Assembly: GCA_916613615.1 (NCBI GenBank)
Contig: OU744734.1
Location: 34,230,801 to 34,294,800 of the forward strand
From: Steromphala cineraria
Lineage: Eukaryota; Mollusca; Gastropoda; Trochida; Trochidae
Reading direction: 5' to 3'
Length of the DNA stretch: 64,000 nt
Shown here one piece after another: positions 10,195 to 22,689 of the stretch. The notes under the pieces were generated by a model. It saw nothing but the letters and a program-made list of their open reading frames with translations, had not been told where the DNA came from and searched no databases. A program made the translations under genes and the position numbers. Within the stretch, counting starts at the first letter, position 1. Each line of letters begins with the position of its first letter.

Positions 10195-12915
10195 TGGACA
10201 AATACTTTGATGTTCAAAACCATTATCTGCAGACATGAATAAAAAACATGTCACCTGAAGATTCAAAACGTATAGGAAACAGGATATTTGTTGTAACATT
10301 TGCTCTAAATATGCAAGATCAAAAAGCTACACATACCACTTACCTTTCATATGAATCGTGAAAAGAACTTTTCTCATGATAGAAGCACTAATTACTTCCT
10401 GACGTATGAATTTTATCGAGCTTTGAGTAGGAGCCTCGCATGACACAGTTGTTCATTTATAGGGTGACATCACAGTGTGTGGAGTAAGGGAAAATAACCA
10501 ACCTTGAGGGCTTTCCGAAGAAGGAAAGCCCACTGCCTGAGGGAGGACGGAGAGTAGAATGGCCAACTGATAATATCTCATTTAGAATATATCAAAACCA
10601 AATACAGAAATAGCAGGCTTTGATTAAATTTTAGTTGAGTTACATTTCATTTTTTGAAAACACAACAAACTTAAGCAGATTTGAAGGTATGTTCAAAGGA
10701 CATACTATGCACTAGTTGTACTATTTCTCGATTACAAAGGAAATTATGGTCGATTTCAAAGGAAATTATGGTCGTGCAATTGTTTGCATTAAGGCATAAG
10801 TCAAACTTCTCGATTTTCATGTTGACAAGAATTGTAATTTTTGTAAATCAGCAAAACTACCATTTCATTTGAAGAAGTTTTTTCATGCCGATTATCACAT
10901 AAAAAAACATGCAGTTTCATCAACAAGTGGATATTATTCAATTCATTTATGCAAAATTTGTTGTTTAAACGTCTTTTCTTCTGTACCAAACTCAACAAAT
11001 ACAATTGTTTTAGCTGTGGTACCACCTTTGGAAACAAATGAAAAACAAATGAATCAAGTATATATCTAACACAAGTACTTGTGTTATATTCTGCCTATCG
11101 ATTTGATTTTGTTGTCAACCATAATCAGAAAAACAACAGAATAAACCATTGGAAAATAAGTACGAGTTATTTCATTGAAAAATTATATTTGAAATAATTT
11201 CCACAATTCATTTTTCCTATGTATGTAGTCATTAACATAAAATGTACAAAATAGTGGTTCTTCTATTCTAGCTAGTTGTGATTATATTTATTATCATTTA
11301 TTTTTTTCTAAAATGAACAAGGGTCAGGGTCAGTTGATATCGAGTTCTAACTTCAACTACAATTCACATCATCGTTTGATATGACATTATAAATCTAAAA
11401 AAGAATAATATTACAGTTATACATATAGATATAAAATGTGATGATAAAGTTAAGTTCTATTAAGTTATTTCTAATTGCTTTTCAAAAATCTTTTCTAAGA
11501 TATAAGGGGGAATTATTTCGGGAGAGAATACCACAGTATAAATTTTTTTGGACAAGCCTTTTGTTTCACTTTATTTTGAATAAATTCGCGGTCAGCTTCT
11601 TTTTAACATTAGGAAAGCGTTGATGCAGACTAAATTCAAATCTATAGAGAATCTCACCCAAATGTCTTCTGATATAAAATATAAAAACATAAGTTGATTA
11701 CAGTAACAAATATCAGAGGCTTTTTGGTGATAATGTTACTTTCTCAACGAGTGTTCATATATGTATATCAGAAAATAGGAAGGTGCGATTTGAAATATAA
11801 ATGCAGTAGCCTTATACTGCTAATGCGATGATATTATAGGATTGTGATGTCATCGTGTTTGTGATGTCATAGAATTCTGATATCATTACTTGATGCTGTA
11901 AAACAATTGGGATGTAATGGGCAGGTCATTTTTAAAAAAACTGTCAAAACTTGTTCTCTAAAGCAATATCTATTAAGCTTGATAATGATAGGAAAGTTGG
12001 TCGATAACAAGCTAAGATGGCAATACTAGTCATTTAGAAAAGTACTTATCATGATGCAAATTCACTCTTGATAAATTTAGATTAGTTTAGACTGATGCAA
12101 AGAACTAGTGTAATCAAGTCCTATTTGAATTCCTGAACCAATGCAATAACAAAGAGCAGCTTCAGCCAATAGACTTTTTATACAAATAACACAATTAATA
12201 ATGATTGAATTTGTGTGACATAACCAAATTACTACATCCTCCTTTAGTGACTGTCAATTCACCTCTGTAGGCTCATCTTTTATTCCCCGCCTCTCTTTAA
12301 TCATGTGTTCCGGCAACCATAACTGATTTACTACAATGGTAAAGTTGCGACATTAATCAAGCAATTGCGAAATAAATCTTTTTAGATGAATTACTCCATT
12401 TTGAAGAAATTTTCGAGAACAAATTAATTATTTCGAAAAAGATGTTGTAGCTGTTATGACAGAAAACCAGTGCACGTCAATTGTTTGGTTATTATTAATT
12501 ATTATGATAACTTATTGTGTTTATTGGTATGATTTACTTCAATGAATTTTCAACGATATCAAGAGTTGTAATTTGCTTGTCCCGAAATCATATTGTTTAT
12601 CAAGATACTGTAGGGGAATTGATTCAATTTGAACTTTTCTTAAGATGGCAACATTAACGCAATTCAAATCTTTCTGAAAAACTCAAGTGTTGATTTACAT
12701 CGGCACTAGACAAAGACAATCCAACTTGAACCTTTGGGATTTCTTCTGATATTGCTCCGACATCTTCCCAATTACCAGGCTAAAAAAGGAAATAAAGATC
12801 TGCTTCAGATCTTTCTGACTCGTCCTTTGCGTCTCGAAGTCATCTTGACCGTATGAAAGGTATAGAACATAACTCACCCACAGAAATTTCCTGAATATCA
12901 CTTGTGAGGTGACAA
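10195..12915. repeat. Tandem segmental duplication, unit 1
   Basis: Aligns along its length with 12931-15325. Shared anchors include GTCACCTGAAGATTCAAAA, ATTTGTTGTAACATTTGCTC, the GGGCTTTCC hairpin, AATAAATTCGCGGTCAGCTTC, and near the end TTGAACCTTTGGGATTTCTTC with CATCTTGACCGTATGAAA. Unit 1 contains about 390 bp (about 10575-10965) missing from unit 2. ORFs within it are not conserved between the units, so I treat the whole as non-coding. Confidence 0.8.
10502..10543. other. Conserved stem-loop in duplication unit 1
   Basis: A perfect 9-bp stem, GGGCTTTCC (10508-10516) with GGAAAGCCC (10523-10531), around a 6-nt loop GAAGAA, with CCTTGAG and CTGAGG outside. Unit 2 keeps the structure at 13226-13249. 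No known RNA family recognised. Confidence 0.6.
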
Positions 12916-12930
12916 CACTATTTGAATAGT

Positions 12931-15325
12931 ATAACACTTTGATGTTCAAAATCTATTGTCTTCAGACATGGAAAACTAGCAGGTCACCTGAAGATTCAAA
13001 AAGTATACATAACAGATTATTTGTTGTAACATTTGCTCTATATCTGCAAGATCAAAAAGCTATACAAACCACTTCCCTGTCACATGAATCTCGAAAATAA
13101 CTATTAATATGGCAGAAGCACTAGCTACTCCTGATGTATGAATTTTGTTGGCTTCAAGCATGAGGCTCACATAACAGTTTTCCATTTTGAGTTGGTGTGG
13201 AGTAAGGGAAAATAAACAACCTCGAGGGCTTTCCGAAGAGAGAAAGCCCACTGCTCGAGGGAAGATGGAAAGTAGAATGACCAACTGATAATACAAATAC
13301 AATTGTTTTAAGCATCTTTCCTTCTGTACCAAATTCAACACATACAATTGTTATAACCTGTGGTACCTCCTTTTGGGAACAGATGAAAAAAATGAATCAA
13401 ATATAAATCTTGCCCACGTACTTACATAAATTTTGCCTTTCGATTTTTTAAGTCATAGATAAGTTTTTTGTTAACAATAACGTCATGAATAATCGGAAAA
13501 ACAACTTCATAAATCATTGGATAATGACTCAGAGTTAATTCATTGAAAAATTATATCTTGAAATGTTGAAGAATGTTTTGAACAATTGACAATTTACATC
13601 TTTTCTCCAATATATCTAAGAAATAATATTAGATGTTTTGTTCAACGATAATCTTAAAAAAAGAAACCACAATTTATTTTTCTTATATAATAATCATTAA
13701 CATATAATGTAAAAATAGTGATTCTTCTATTCTAGCTATCTATAAATGATATCTATTATTTATTATCTTCTTAAATGAACCAGGGTCAGGGTAAGTACAT
13801 ATCAAGTTTATCATCGTTTTTAGAGATCTAATATGACATTCTAAGTTAAGTAATATAAATCTTTTTCGAAGATACTAGGGACATCAATTATTTCGGGAGA
13901 GAATAACACTATATAAAGATGATACTAAAGTAATGAATGTGCAGTTCATAAACTCTAGACACTTTAAACACTCAGATCTGACTTTACACCTATGATGGCT
14001 ATATTCTTGGACAAGCATTTCGTTTCATTTTATTTTAAATAAATTCGCGGTCAGCTTCTATTTAATTTTAGGAAAGTGCTGATACAGACTGAATAAAAAA
14101 CTATAGAGCATCTCACCCAAGTGTCTTCTGTTGTCAAATATATAAACAAAAGTTGATTAAAGTAACAAGTATCAGAGGGTTGTGAAAGATAATTTTATTT
14201 TTTAAACGAGTGTTTATATATATTCACATAAAAAAATAGGAAGGTAAAATTTGAATATAAAAGGCACTAGCCTTAGACTCCTAATGCGGGGATGTTATAG
14301 CCTTTTGACGTCATCGTGCTTTTGACGTCATTGAATTCTGATATCATTACGTGATGCTGTAAAACAATTGGGATGTCATGGTCGGGGCATTGATAGAAAT
14401 CTACTGTCAAAACTTATTCTCTACAGTGATATCTAAGTTTTACTGATGCAATCAGACAGAAACTTATCAAGTTCCAGTTGAATTTATGAACCGATGCAAT
14501 AACAAGGAGCAACCTCAGCCAATAAACTTCTTTATAGGAATAAACACTTGATAATGATTGAATTTGTGTGACATAAACAAATTACTACATGTTCCTTAAT
14601 GACAGTTAATTCACCTCTGCAGGCTCATCTATCATTCTCTGCCTCTCTTAAATCATATGTCCTGGAGACCATAACTGATTTAATACAATGATGAATGATA
14701 GGATCTTAGGTTTCCGTGGTCCGTGCGGACCTTCGGCATATTTGAGTAATTCCGACTTTAAACAAGCCAAGGAATCTTTCTTTAATAAATTATTATATTT
14801 CAAAGAAATATTCGAAAACAATAAATTATTTTTAAATACATCGGAGCTGCTATGACTGAAATCAAGCGCGTATTTAGTATTTTAGTGATAATTATGATTA
14901 TTAAGATTATACTTTGTGTTAAATGATATGAATTATTCAGAGCAAGAATCTCAAGAAGTGTAAAAGGTGATTTGTTTGCCTTGAAATAATATTGTCTATT
15001 AAGATATTTTTTGGAATTGAATCAATTTGACCATTTCTCAAATTTTGGCAACTTCACCGCAACTTAAATCTTTCTGAAAATCTCAAGTGATCATTTACAT
15101 CGGCACTAGACACAAACAATCCAGCTTGAACCTTTGGGATTTCTTCTGATATTGCTCTGACATCTTACCAATTACCAGGCTAAAAAGGGAAACAAATATC
15201 TGCCTTAGATCTAACTGACTCGTCCTTTGAGTCGCGAGGTCATCTTGACCGTATGAAAAGTATTGAGTATAACTTCCACACAGAAATTTCCCTAATATCC
15301 CCAGTGAGGTAACAACATCATGTGT
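12931..15325. repeat. Tandem segmental duplication, unit 2
   Basis: Second copy of 10195-12915, shorter by a roughly 390 bp internal gap. It starts at ACTTTGATGTTCAAAA and ends after the AATTTCC...GTGAGGT-ACAACA block. Copies look roughly 80-85% alike by eye with small indels, so the duplication is not recent. Confidence 0.8.
13220..13262. other. Conserved stem-loop in duplication unit 2
   Basis: GGGCTTTCC (13226-13234) pairs with GAAAGCCC (13242-13249). An outer CCTCGAG/CTCGAGG pairing is better than in unit 1. See 10502-10543. Confidence 0.6.
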
Positions 15326-15642
15326 GAGCTTTTTGAGCAGGAATAAACCTTTGTTTATAATTTAACACATTGCTTTCATGTCATTTGTTCCAAGATATTT
15401 GATGCATTAGGATAAGGGAGTGATGATTATTAACCTGGTTTGTTTATCGTCCTTGTGGATGGAGGGAGACGGAGGATATCTGTATGGTACTCAGCTATGC
15501 CTCACTTCTGAGTAAATCGCTGATATCTTACCACTTAAGGGAAAAGAGTGTTGCACAGGTAAAACAGTAACAACTTACAAGTACAGCTAAAGTAATGAGT
15601 CGTTTAGTAAACAGTCTTTATAGTGGATAGCTACTTAGCAAT

Positions 15643-17721
15643 AGGGCCTGTAAGTCTCGTTCGAGTTCTTTCCGGTGACAAGCTTCCGGTGACATCTTCA
15701 GCTGGTTGCGGGGATCTTTTGCGCAACGCAACGACACAGATAGCGCGCCTTGACGTGTGGCACGTTACCCAGTCGATTTTATTGCGGGAACTTTGTACCA
15801 TAGACTGAATGATAATATCAATCATATTTGAAGTGTATTAAATAGAAATATGACTGTTTATAAGTTAAATCTGTAGTCAAGTGGAAAAACAATTCCATTT
15901 AGGTATTTTTTCAACTAACAGATATATTTTGACGTTAGACAGGATATGCTCATAAAAAGTATTGTTTTTGCTTTTTACTGAGTAAGTTTATCTCAATATT
16001 TAATAATTTATTCTTAAAAATAAGCAATTTCTGTATATTTTTTATCATACCAATTATGTTACAGGATTTAATTAGCAATTTTCAGATTAAGTACAAATAT
16101 GTAATTGATTTTTAAATTTAATAAAAATACATATTTTGATGTATATGTAGTGTTTTTTACTCTATACATTATAAATAAAATCAGTTTTAATTCTCCTTGT
16201 TGCATGTTCATGTAATGTGTAGTTTCATACTTTATATATACAGAAAAACAAGGTTTTTCAAAAGTTATTTTTCATAAAGATTTCTTAGTTTGTACTACTT
16301 TCATTTACCATTTCAAAATTGTAGGACTTAACCAACTTTGAGTATTACAAATAATTTTCGTAATTTGTACAATAAATAATTGAATTAAGAGAAAAGTGAA
16401 ATAATGAAATTGAGTGATTTTCTTAGAATCAGTTCTATTCAACAGAGGTAAGGACTAATTCCAAGTTGATGTACAATGGTGATGCAGAATTGAATTCATG
16501 CAATTTACCTTGAAATTATTTAATATGTTTCACCTCTAGTCCTATACCATGATTTGAGTTAATTCTATGATAAATATATTTTCAATGCAAATAATGGACC
16601 TTTCAGGCTTGGAAACTATACTATGGTATTTTGGCCTGGGAAGATTGAAAAAAGTTAAAATTCACACAACAAGATATTTTACAAATTATTGACAAGTTAT
16701 CAAAAGGGTTTTACTTGTTTTGTATAATATTTTTTATTTAAGGTTATTTGTTTTACCCAGTTTATGAGTTATCAGTTCCTTATTCATATCAAACATTACA
16801 TGCTTACCTGTCTAACTGTACATGTAGATTGAATGAAAATTCACTAGACATTTATTCTGTAAAATATTAAAGATATCCATGTTATACTTTTCTTATTCTT
16901 GACAATCTCATAAGACCAAGGTAACTGTTTTTCTCCTATCATGAAAACAAGATAATATCATAATTCTTTTTGCAATTTTACAAAAACAACTGATTTTGTA
17001 GATTGTCTTTTAACATACATTCAGTGATTATTCTTTGAATCATTATATCCCGTTGAGCAAGAATTTTACTTACCTTTAATTTCATTTTTTTAGTGAAAAG
17101 TGTACATTCAGAAAACCAACAATGTAGTGTGGTGGATTAGATGCAATATACCAAAACGAAATAAACTATATATTATGCCTGAATATTTAAGCATATTGAA
17201 CTTCACGTTAATAACTTTATGAGTTACCATTTCCTTTAAATATAAATTTAATTTCTTATGCTCATGTACAACGAAAACAGTAGATTTAGAGTAAAAATTC
17301 ACGAAAAGGGCATTACTCTAAAGGTACAAGGGATAAAAGTAATACTCAAAAGAAATGTGTGAAATCGTGATTACATGAGTTCTTTTCCATAAAACAATCA
17401 GGTTTTAATTTTTATATATTCAATTAATTATGATTATCAATGTCCTGTCATAATTTGTTTACGTTAAAATTTATGACGTTGACTACACGGTCGAAAGATA
17501 CTGCTAACGGCTTAAATACATATTTCTTAATGTTCTTGAAACGCGAAATAAAAAGTTAAAAGTTGTTAAATACCCATAACAACCAATAATCTGATTTCTG
17601 TGCAAATTTAGACCCGCCTGAAGCTAAAACCTAACTCATTTAACACAGCTGACGCCATAGCGAAACGTGTGTTTGTCACCGGAAGTGGGTAAATCTCGCT
17701 TAATCTCTACTTACGGGCCCC
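15643..17721. mobile_element. Inverted-repeat-bounded element, about 2.1 kb
   Basis: The left end reads GGGCCTGTAAGTCTCG and then, about 20 bases on, TTCCGGTGACA. The right end, read in reverse complement, is GGGGCCCGTAAGTAGAG and then CTTCCGGTGACA. Both termini are CpG-rich in otherwise AT-rich DNA. The interior (15.8-17.6 kb) has no convincing ORF. The terminal match is imperfect and spaced by indels, and no target duplication was identified. The ORFs at 15623-15825 on both strands lie in the left terminus and are not called. Confidence 0.45.
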
Positions 17722-17763
17722 ATCGCATGGTCTGGTAATCTATATTCGATACAGTTTGGATGT

Positions 17764-17793
17764 GGGGGGGGGGGGGGGGGGGGGGGAGGGGGG
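17764..17793 (+). repeat. G-rich homopolymer tract
   Basis: A run of 23 G, one A, then 6 G, immediately left of the TIR element at 17947. Capable of G-quadruplex formation in principle; length uncertain in any assembly. Confidence 0.9.
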
Positions 17794-18203
17794 TTGTGGC
17801 TGCACAAACATTCATGTATAGCTTTACTGCTATTTAATTACTATTACTACTACTATCTATTTATTGCTATTGTCATTCCATATTTGTTTCAATTCGTGTT
17901 GCTCTATATAAGTCTATATAAACTCAAACATGAGAAAGCACTTTAAGGAGAGATGGGACGTAGCATTTTCGACTTCTGCGCATGACAGTTTTAACGTATT
18001 TCGCGTTGTTAGAAATTTTACGTCTATGTTTAAAAAACTAAATTTATGCATTTTAAAATAATGTATCTAAGTATTTATAGCATGACATGTCATTTTACTG
18101 TTATTACATTCATACATCAGCGTTTGGTTTGCATTTTTGAGAGTTTTACGGCACCCGATCGGTTTACGGCAATGTTTGTAAACAACGATCAGCTGATTTC
18201 GTA

Positions 18204-18530
18204 ATGAGTTGGCACAATGCTCGATCATCGCGATTGGGGCAATTTTGTAGCCTTTCGAAGTTCAAAAGATCCCAGGTTGTCTCCAAAGCTTTGTCTGTGT
18301 GTCAAAGGGAAACTTTGCACGTTTCTTTGCCCTGGCTGATTGACCACGACTATCATCATGCGGTAGAAGTACCAAATCAGAAAGTGCCCGCACCCGTCTT
18401 AGTTTCACTCGGCCATGTTATACGTGAAGAGGTGGACGATCCGGCTGACATTCCCGACACCGATTCTACAACTTTGTTTCCTCTCCCACGAGTAAATTCA
18501 AGACTGGACAGAAGGAAGAAGAGTAGCTGA
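18204..18530 (+). CDS. Hypothetical ORF, 108 codons, in CpG-richer region
   Basis: I do not recognise the product. It is an open frame from ATG at 18204 in a patch clearly more GC- and CpG-rich than its surroundings. It is hydrophilic at the C-terminus (ending RLDRRKKSS) with an acidic EEVDDPADIPDTDS stretch near residues 75-88, and has no signal peptide or membrane segment. A plausible splice donor, CAG|GTAAAT, lies downstream at 18590/18591. In another frame, an ATG at 18563 runs to that donor and continues in frame into a candidate exon at 19482 (acceptor TTGTTTCCACAG), ending at TGA near 19545. The 108-codon ORF may thus be an upstream ORF or a first exon of a captured transcript inside the TTAA element. 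It could also be chance. Confidence 0.3.
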   Translation: MSWHNARSSRLGQFCSLSKFKRSQVVSKALSVCQRETLHVSLPWLIDHDYHHAVEVPNQKVPAPVLVSLGHVIREEVDDPADIPDTDSTTLFPLPRVNSRLDRRKKSS

Positions 18531-19222
18531 CCTACAAGTTCTTGCCTGTCAACTTGACCACTATGTCCAGTGCAGTTCTCGTCTCAGGTAAATTTATTTT
18601 ACGATAAATACTGTTACATAAAAAACGATCCACATTTTTCTAAAAAGTGCAATTGGTAAAGTTTTAACTTGATTACAAATTATTTTTATTTATCAAAGCT
18701 CACCACTATTTTGAAAATTCAAAGATGTTTTTCATAACTTGATGAAACTGGAGAAAATATAATCAACTAATATATGAAATTAAAAAAACAAGATATTTGT
18801 ATGACGTCTTGTCATTAGCTGTTTATTTCAATTCAAAACTTTTGATGAAAAGTGTCATAAGCAATATTTAAAAATATTTTTGATGAAGTAATTGGATTTC
18901 ATTATTCTCATTCAAAAATTTGTAGCATTTTAGAAATTTGAAGCATAAAAATACTTATATTCTATTAGACCATGAGCGATTTGTTTTTCTTCATGCTTGA
19001 TAACATTAGGGAAATTATAAGATTAGAAGAAAAATAATGTCTCTTTTGTTTCTCAATTTCTATTTTGCAACTAGGATAAATTCATTCACAAATAAATTAA
19101 TTGATGAAAGACTAGTTACCTTGTCTTGAATACCACTTTCATTGTAAGATAAATCCCCATTAAAACATTATCTGGGATGTTATCTACTCAAAGTCACCAG
19201 GACAGCTGAGAAAATTATGAGA

Positions 19223-19434
19223 TACCGCAATTCCTCCAATAAGCGCCGGGTCTCCAATAAGCACCCAGGTCCAAACCATTGAATTATGTCCCTTAGTAAT
19301 ATTGTTACAGATATTCATTGTAAAATACTGTTTAACACAAACTTCAATTTTCTATGAAAGAAAAGTGCCAGACCAGACCTCCAATAAGCACCGGGGGTAA
19401 AGAGGCCCAGGTGCTCATTTGAGGAAATACAGTA
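19223..19434. mobile_element. Short MITE, about 212 bp
   Basis: The left end TACCGCAATTCCTCCAATAA is matched in reverse complement by the right end (about 19411-19434), which reads TACTGTATTTCCTCAAATGA. Next to both ends, inward, come AGCrCC and further AATAAGCACC motifs (19253-19264 and 19382-19393). No ORF. A TA target is possible because TA begins and ends the match. Confidence 0.65.
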
Positions 19435-20908
19435 TTCTCTTAAATCTATCAGATAGATTGACTTTGTCTATTGTTTCCACAGAAACTGATGCCCACATCA
19501 CCCAGATTGCCATCTTACCCCAAAAACCAAAAACTAAACAAGCCTGAGATGTGACTGGTCTTACTTTTGATGGTCAACAGATGTTCAAGCATTATAAACC
19601 TTGTTTGAAATCATTCTTGGGATTCTTGAAAAGATTTCTTGAAAAGATTCAACAAATTTATTTTATGTGGCCATAATGCCAAAACCTTTATTCTAGGGTA
19701 TTTGTCAATTCAATTAATGTGATAAGTTCAATGATTATGCACCAACTTTAGTTGGTTTTATTGACACACTGCCATTGTTCAAAGAAATGTTTATAGAAAA
19801 ATCTTGTTACAAACAGGATTTTCACAGATTGTCACACATTTGCAGGTCACAAGATCAAAAGGGCCCAATTGTACATAATTCTGAGTCTTTATTATTGTAC
19901 AAACACATTACTGCAAATATTGCAATTTCTCATAAAAAAGCCTTGGTAGAGGATGTTCAATTTGGAATCAAATATCATTAGCCAAGTATATGTATTATCT
20001 ATTTAGTAATAAAGAAACTAAAACATCACTGAATCAACATACAGGTACTAGAAAAGTAACAAAAAGACCCAACCATCATGTAATTTATAATTAAGTACAA
20101 AATTTGCTTTATTATAACTGTAACTGCCAAGACCAATATAGTTTAGTAAATTTGTCTTCAAATAAGTTTATGTGAATGAAATATAAATTTAAAAAATTAC
20201 ATTGCATAATTCAATTGTGGTCCCTAAATTTGTAAAAGAGAAAGTAAATACATTGAATGAGGATTATGAGCACATCTTTGTGAGTTAGATATTTGTTTAC
20301 TTTATCTGATGGACAAAAAATTCTATAATGGAGAAATCTTCCAAAAACAAGCTAGCAGAATATTATTGCCTTTTTGCTAATTTTAGGTCTAAAAGATACC
20401 TGCTAATATTATATATTGTTTACTATGTATCAGTCCATAGATTTGATGAATGATGTTAGATCTTACTACCTACAGATTCAATTACTAGAAATTTCACATC
20501 ACAATTATTATTTACTACTGTTTGATGATTTACTATGAAAACATTGAATTCTTAGAAGTTATTTTGTCTTGAAAGATATTTTGTTATTTAAGAATCTGAA
20601 ATTTAAAAAAAATACCCCCCTTAGAATTTTAAACATTGGATTTTGTCCCCAAATCATAACAATTGTGACCTATTTGCCTGCTTTTGAAACCTGATAAAAA
20701 GAGTCAATGGATTTGACAAACTATTCATGTATCAGATATTGACTGTGTGATATAGCTATTTGAAAAAATTGCCTTTTCACTATGTGGGTTATGGATATCA
20801 TATTGTTTATAAGTTATGTGTGCTCTTATCATGTGTCCCTTATCAATAGGTTAAATTGTGTATTGAATATAATGACTGAATCATTAGCAGTTTTTGTGAA
20901 GTTTCCAT

Positions 20909-20935
20909 CGCCGCCGCCGCCGCCGCCGCCGCCGC
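20909..20935 (+). repeat. (GCC)n microsatellite
   Basis: About nine CGC/GCC triplets, read directly, immediately before the tandem array that follows. The placement beside ACTCGTACCACTAG suggests that it belongs to the same repeat family as the array. Confidence 0.9.
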
Positions 20936-20989
20936 ACTCGTACCACTAGCTATAACTTTTTTCCCCTAAGCTTTCCAGAACTCTTATTC

Positions 20990-22060
20990 ATACCTTACTA
21001 CTCATACCTCGGGGGAACGATTTTGACACGTTCACTTTCAAGGTCAAAGGTCACGGTCACGAGCTATGTATTCACTCTAAGAATTCCTTGTAAACGCGAT
21101 AACTTGAAAAGTTTTGTGCTATGAAGCTCTAACTTGGTATATATCATCCTTGGAAAAGTAAAAAATTTTGAAAAGGTTTTGGCTACAATCCGTCAAAGGT
21201 CAAGGTCACAGCAAGGTCATGACGTAAGCATGTTTTAGCGAAAATGCTTAATTTTAACTATGAACACTTTTAATCAATACATGATTGTTATACTCAATGA
21301 AAAGTGTTCAATGATTGTGTGACCTTGAAGCTCAAAGGTCAAGGTCATGAGATATGAGTTATTACAAAATGCACTAAATTTGGGTATAACTTTATCCCAT
21401 TAAGCTTCTCAGAACTCATGAACATGTCTAAATGTTAATACTTCCAGGGAATCATTATGACATGTTCACTTTCAAGTTCAAAGGTCAAGGTCACGAGTTA
21501 TAAAAACAGCACAAAATTCTTTGTAAACACGGTAACTTGAAAAGTTTTTGTGCTATGAAGATCTAACTTGGTATATATCATCCTTGGAAAAGTAAAAAAA
21601 TTTGAAAAGGTTTTGGCTACAATCTGACAAAGGTCAAGGTCACAGCAAGGTCATGACTTAAGCATGGTTTAGCGAAAATGCTTAATTTTAACTATGATCA
21701 CTTTTAAGCAATACATGATTGTTATACTCAATAAAAAGTGTTCAATTATTGTGTGACCTTGAAGGTCAAAGGTCAAGGTCATGAGATATGAGTTATTGCA
21801 ATTCCTAGTAAACACAATAACTTGAAACGTTTTTGTGCTATGAAGTTTAGATTTTGTATATATTATCTCTTGAGAAGTACAACATTTAAAAAAAGTTTTG
21901 GGTACGAACTGTCGAAGGTCAAGATACAATGTATATGGAGAAAATGGATTAATTTAATTTTCAACACTTTATTTCATTACAATAATGTTATACTCAATGA
22001 AATGTGTTCATTGATTGTGTGACCTTGAGTGTCAAAGGTCAAGGTCACGAGAAAATTCCC
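20990..22060 (+). repeat. Tandem array rich in AGGTCA receptor half-sites
   Basis: Two units of about 433 bp and a shorter third. The anchor AACTTGAAA-GTTTTTGTGCTATGAAG recurs at about 21101, 21534 and 21819. AAAGGTCAAGGTCA or a close variant occurs at about 21041, 21194, 21333, 21478, 21628, 21764 and 22033. AGGTCA-A-AGGTCA is a DR1 element, and TCAAGGTCA is the extended monomer site bound by ERR/SF-1-class receptors. That is known motif chemistry; occupancy here is not shown. ORFs at 21669-22022 are by-products. Confidence 0.8.
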
Positions 22061-22364
22061 AATTTGGTGAGGCCTGTAAAAGGCGGAACAGGGTAAGGCG
22101 AAACCCAAAGTTCCGGGGCTGCTCTGCTTTTGCGGTATCCCGCAAACGCTAATCTAGTTTGGTGCTAAATTTACAACAAATAAAGCCTTTTGACATCAGT
22201 TTTTACTTTAGTTATCATTTGTTAGCAGCCAGAGAGTCTGATAGCCAGACCCAAAAATGAAATAAAAGCCTAAGCAAGTCTAATATAATACTTGAGCGCT
22301 CAATTTTAGGAAATGAAAAAATCACAGTCTCCAATTCATTATTTTTACATGTGTGGTTTTTTTT

Positions 22365-22387
22365 GGGGGGGGGGAGGGGGGGGGGGG
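22365..22387 (+). repeat. G-rich tract
   Basis: Ten G, one A, then twelve G. Read directly; length uncertain. Confidence 0.9.
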
Positions 22388-22689
22388 TTGCACGAAATTT
22401 CCTCTTTGAATCGTAATGATGTTGTCGATATTATCTGAAGAGTGCTGCAGATTTAAATTAAATCATTTTCTTGGAACTTTCGGACAGCACAAACATTTTC
22501 ATAAAAATCAAGATGACTTGAGTTGTGAAGAATCTCCGATGGATAAATGTAACATGTTGATCAAATAATCTATATTATGAAAGAATTTCGGGTTGCAGGG
22601 CTGAATAGTACTGCTTTACAATGTAGGGTTATCTGTCTATAATACGTAGTGTGTTCTGTAGCTACCTGCATAACTTTATTTCGTCCTGA

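Noticed and set aside
13060..13347. 95-codon minus ORF
   Set aside because: Lies in duplication unit 2 and is not open in unit 1.
15623..15825. ORFs on both strands with higher GC
   Set aside because: They coincide with an inverted-repeat terminus; the CpG-rich end explains the open frames.
21669..22022. ORFs in the receptor-site array
   Set aside because: Tandem repeat without coding conservation between units.
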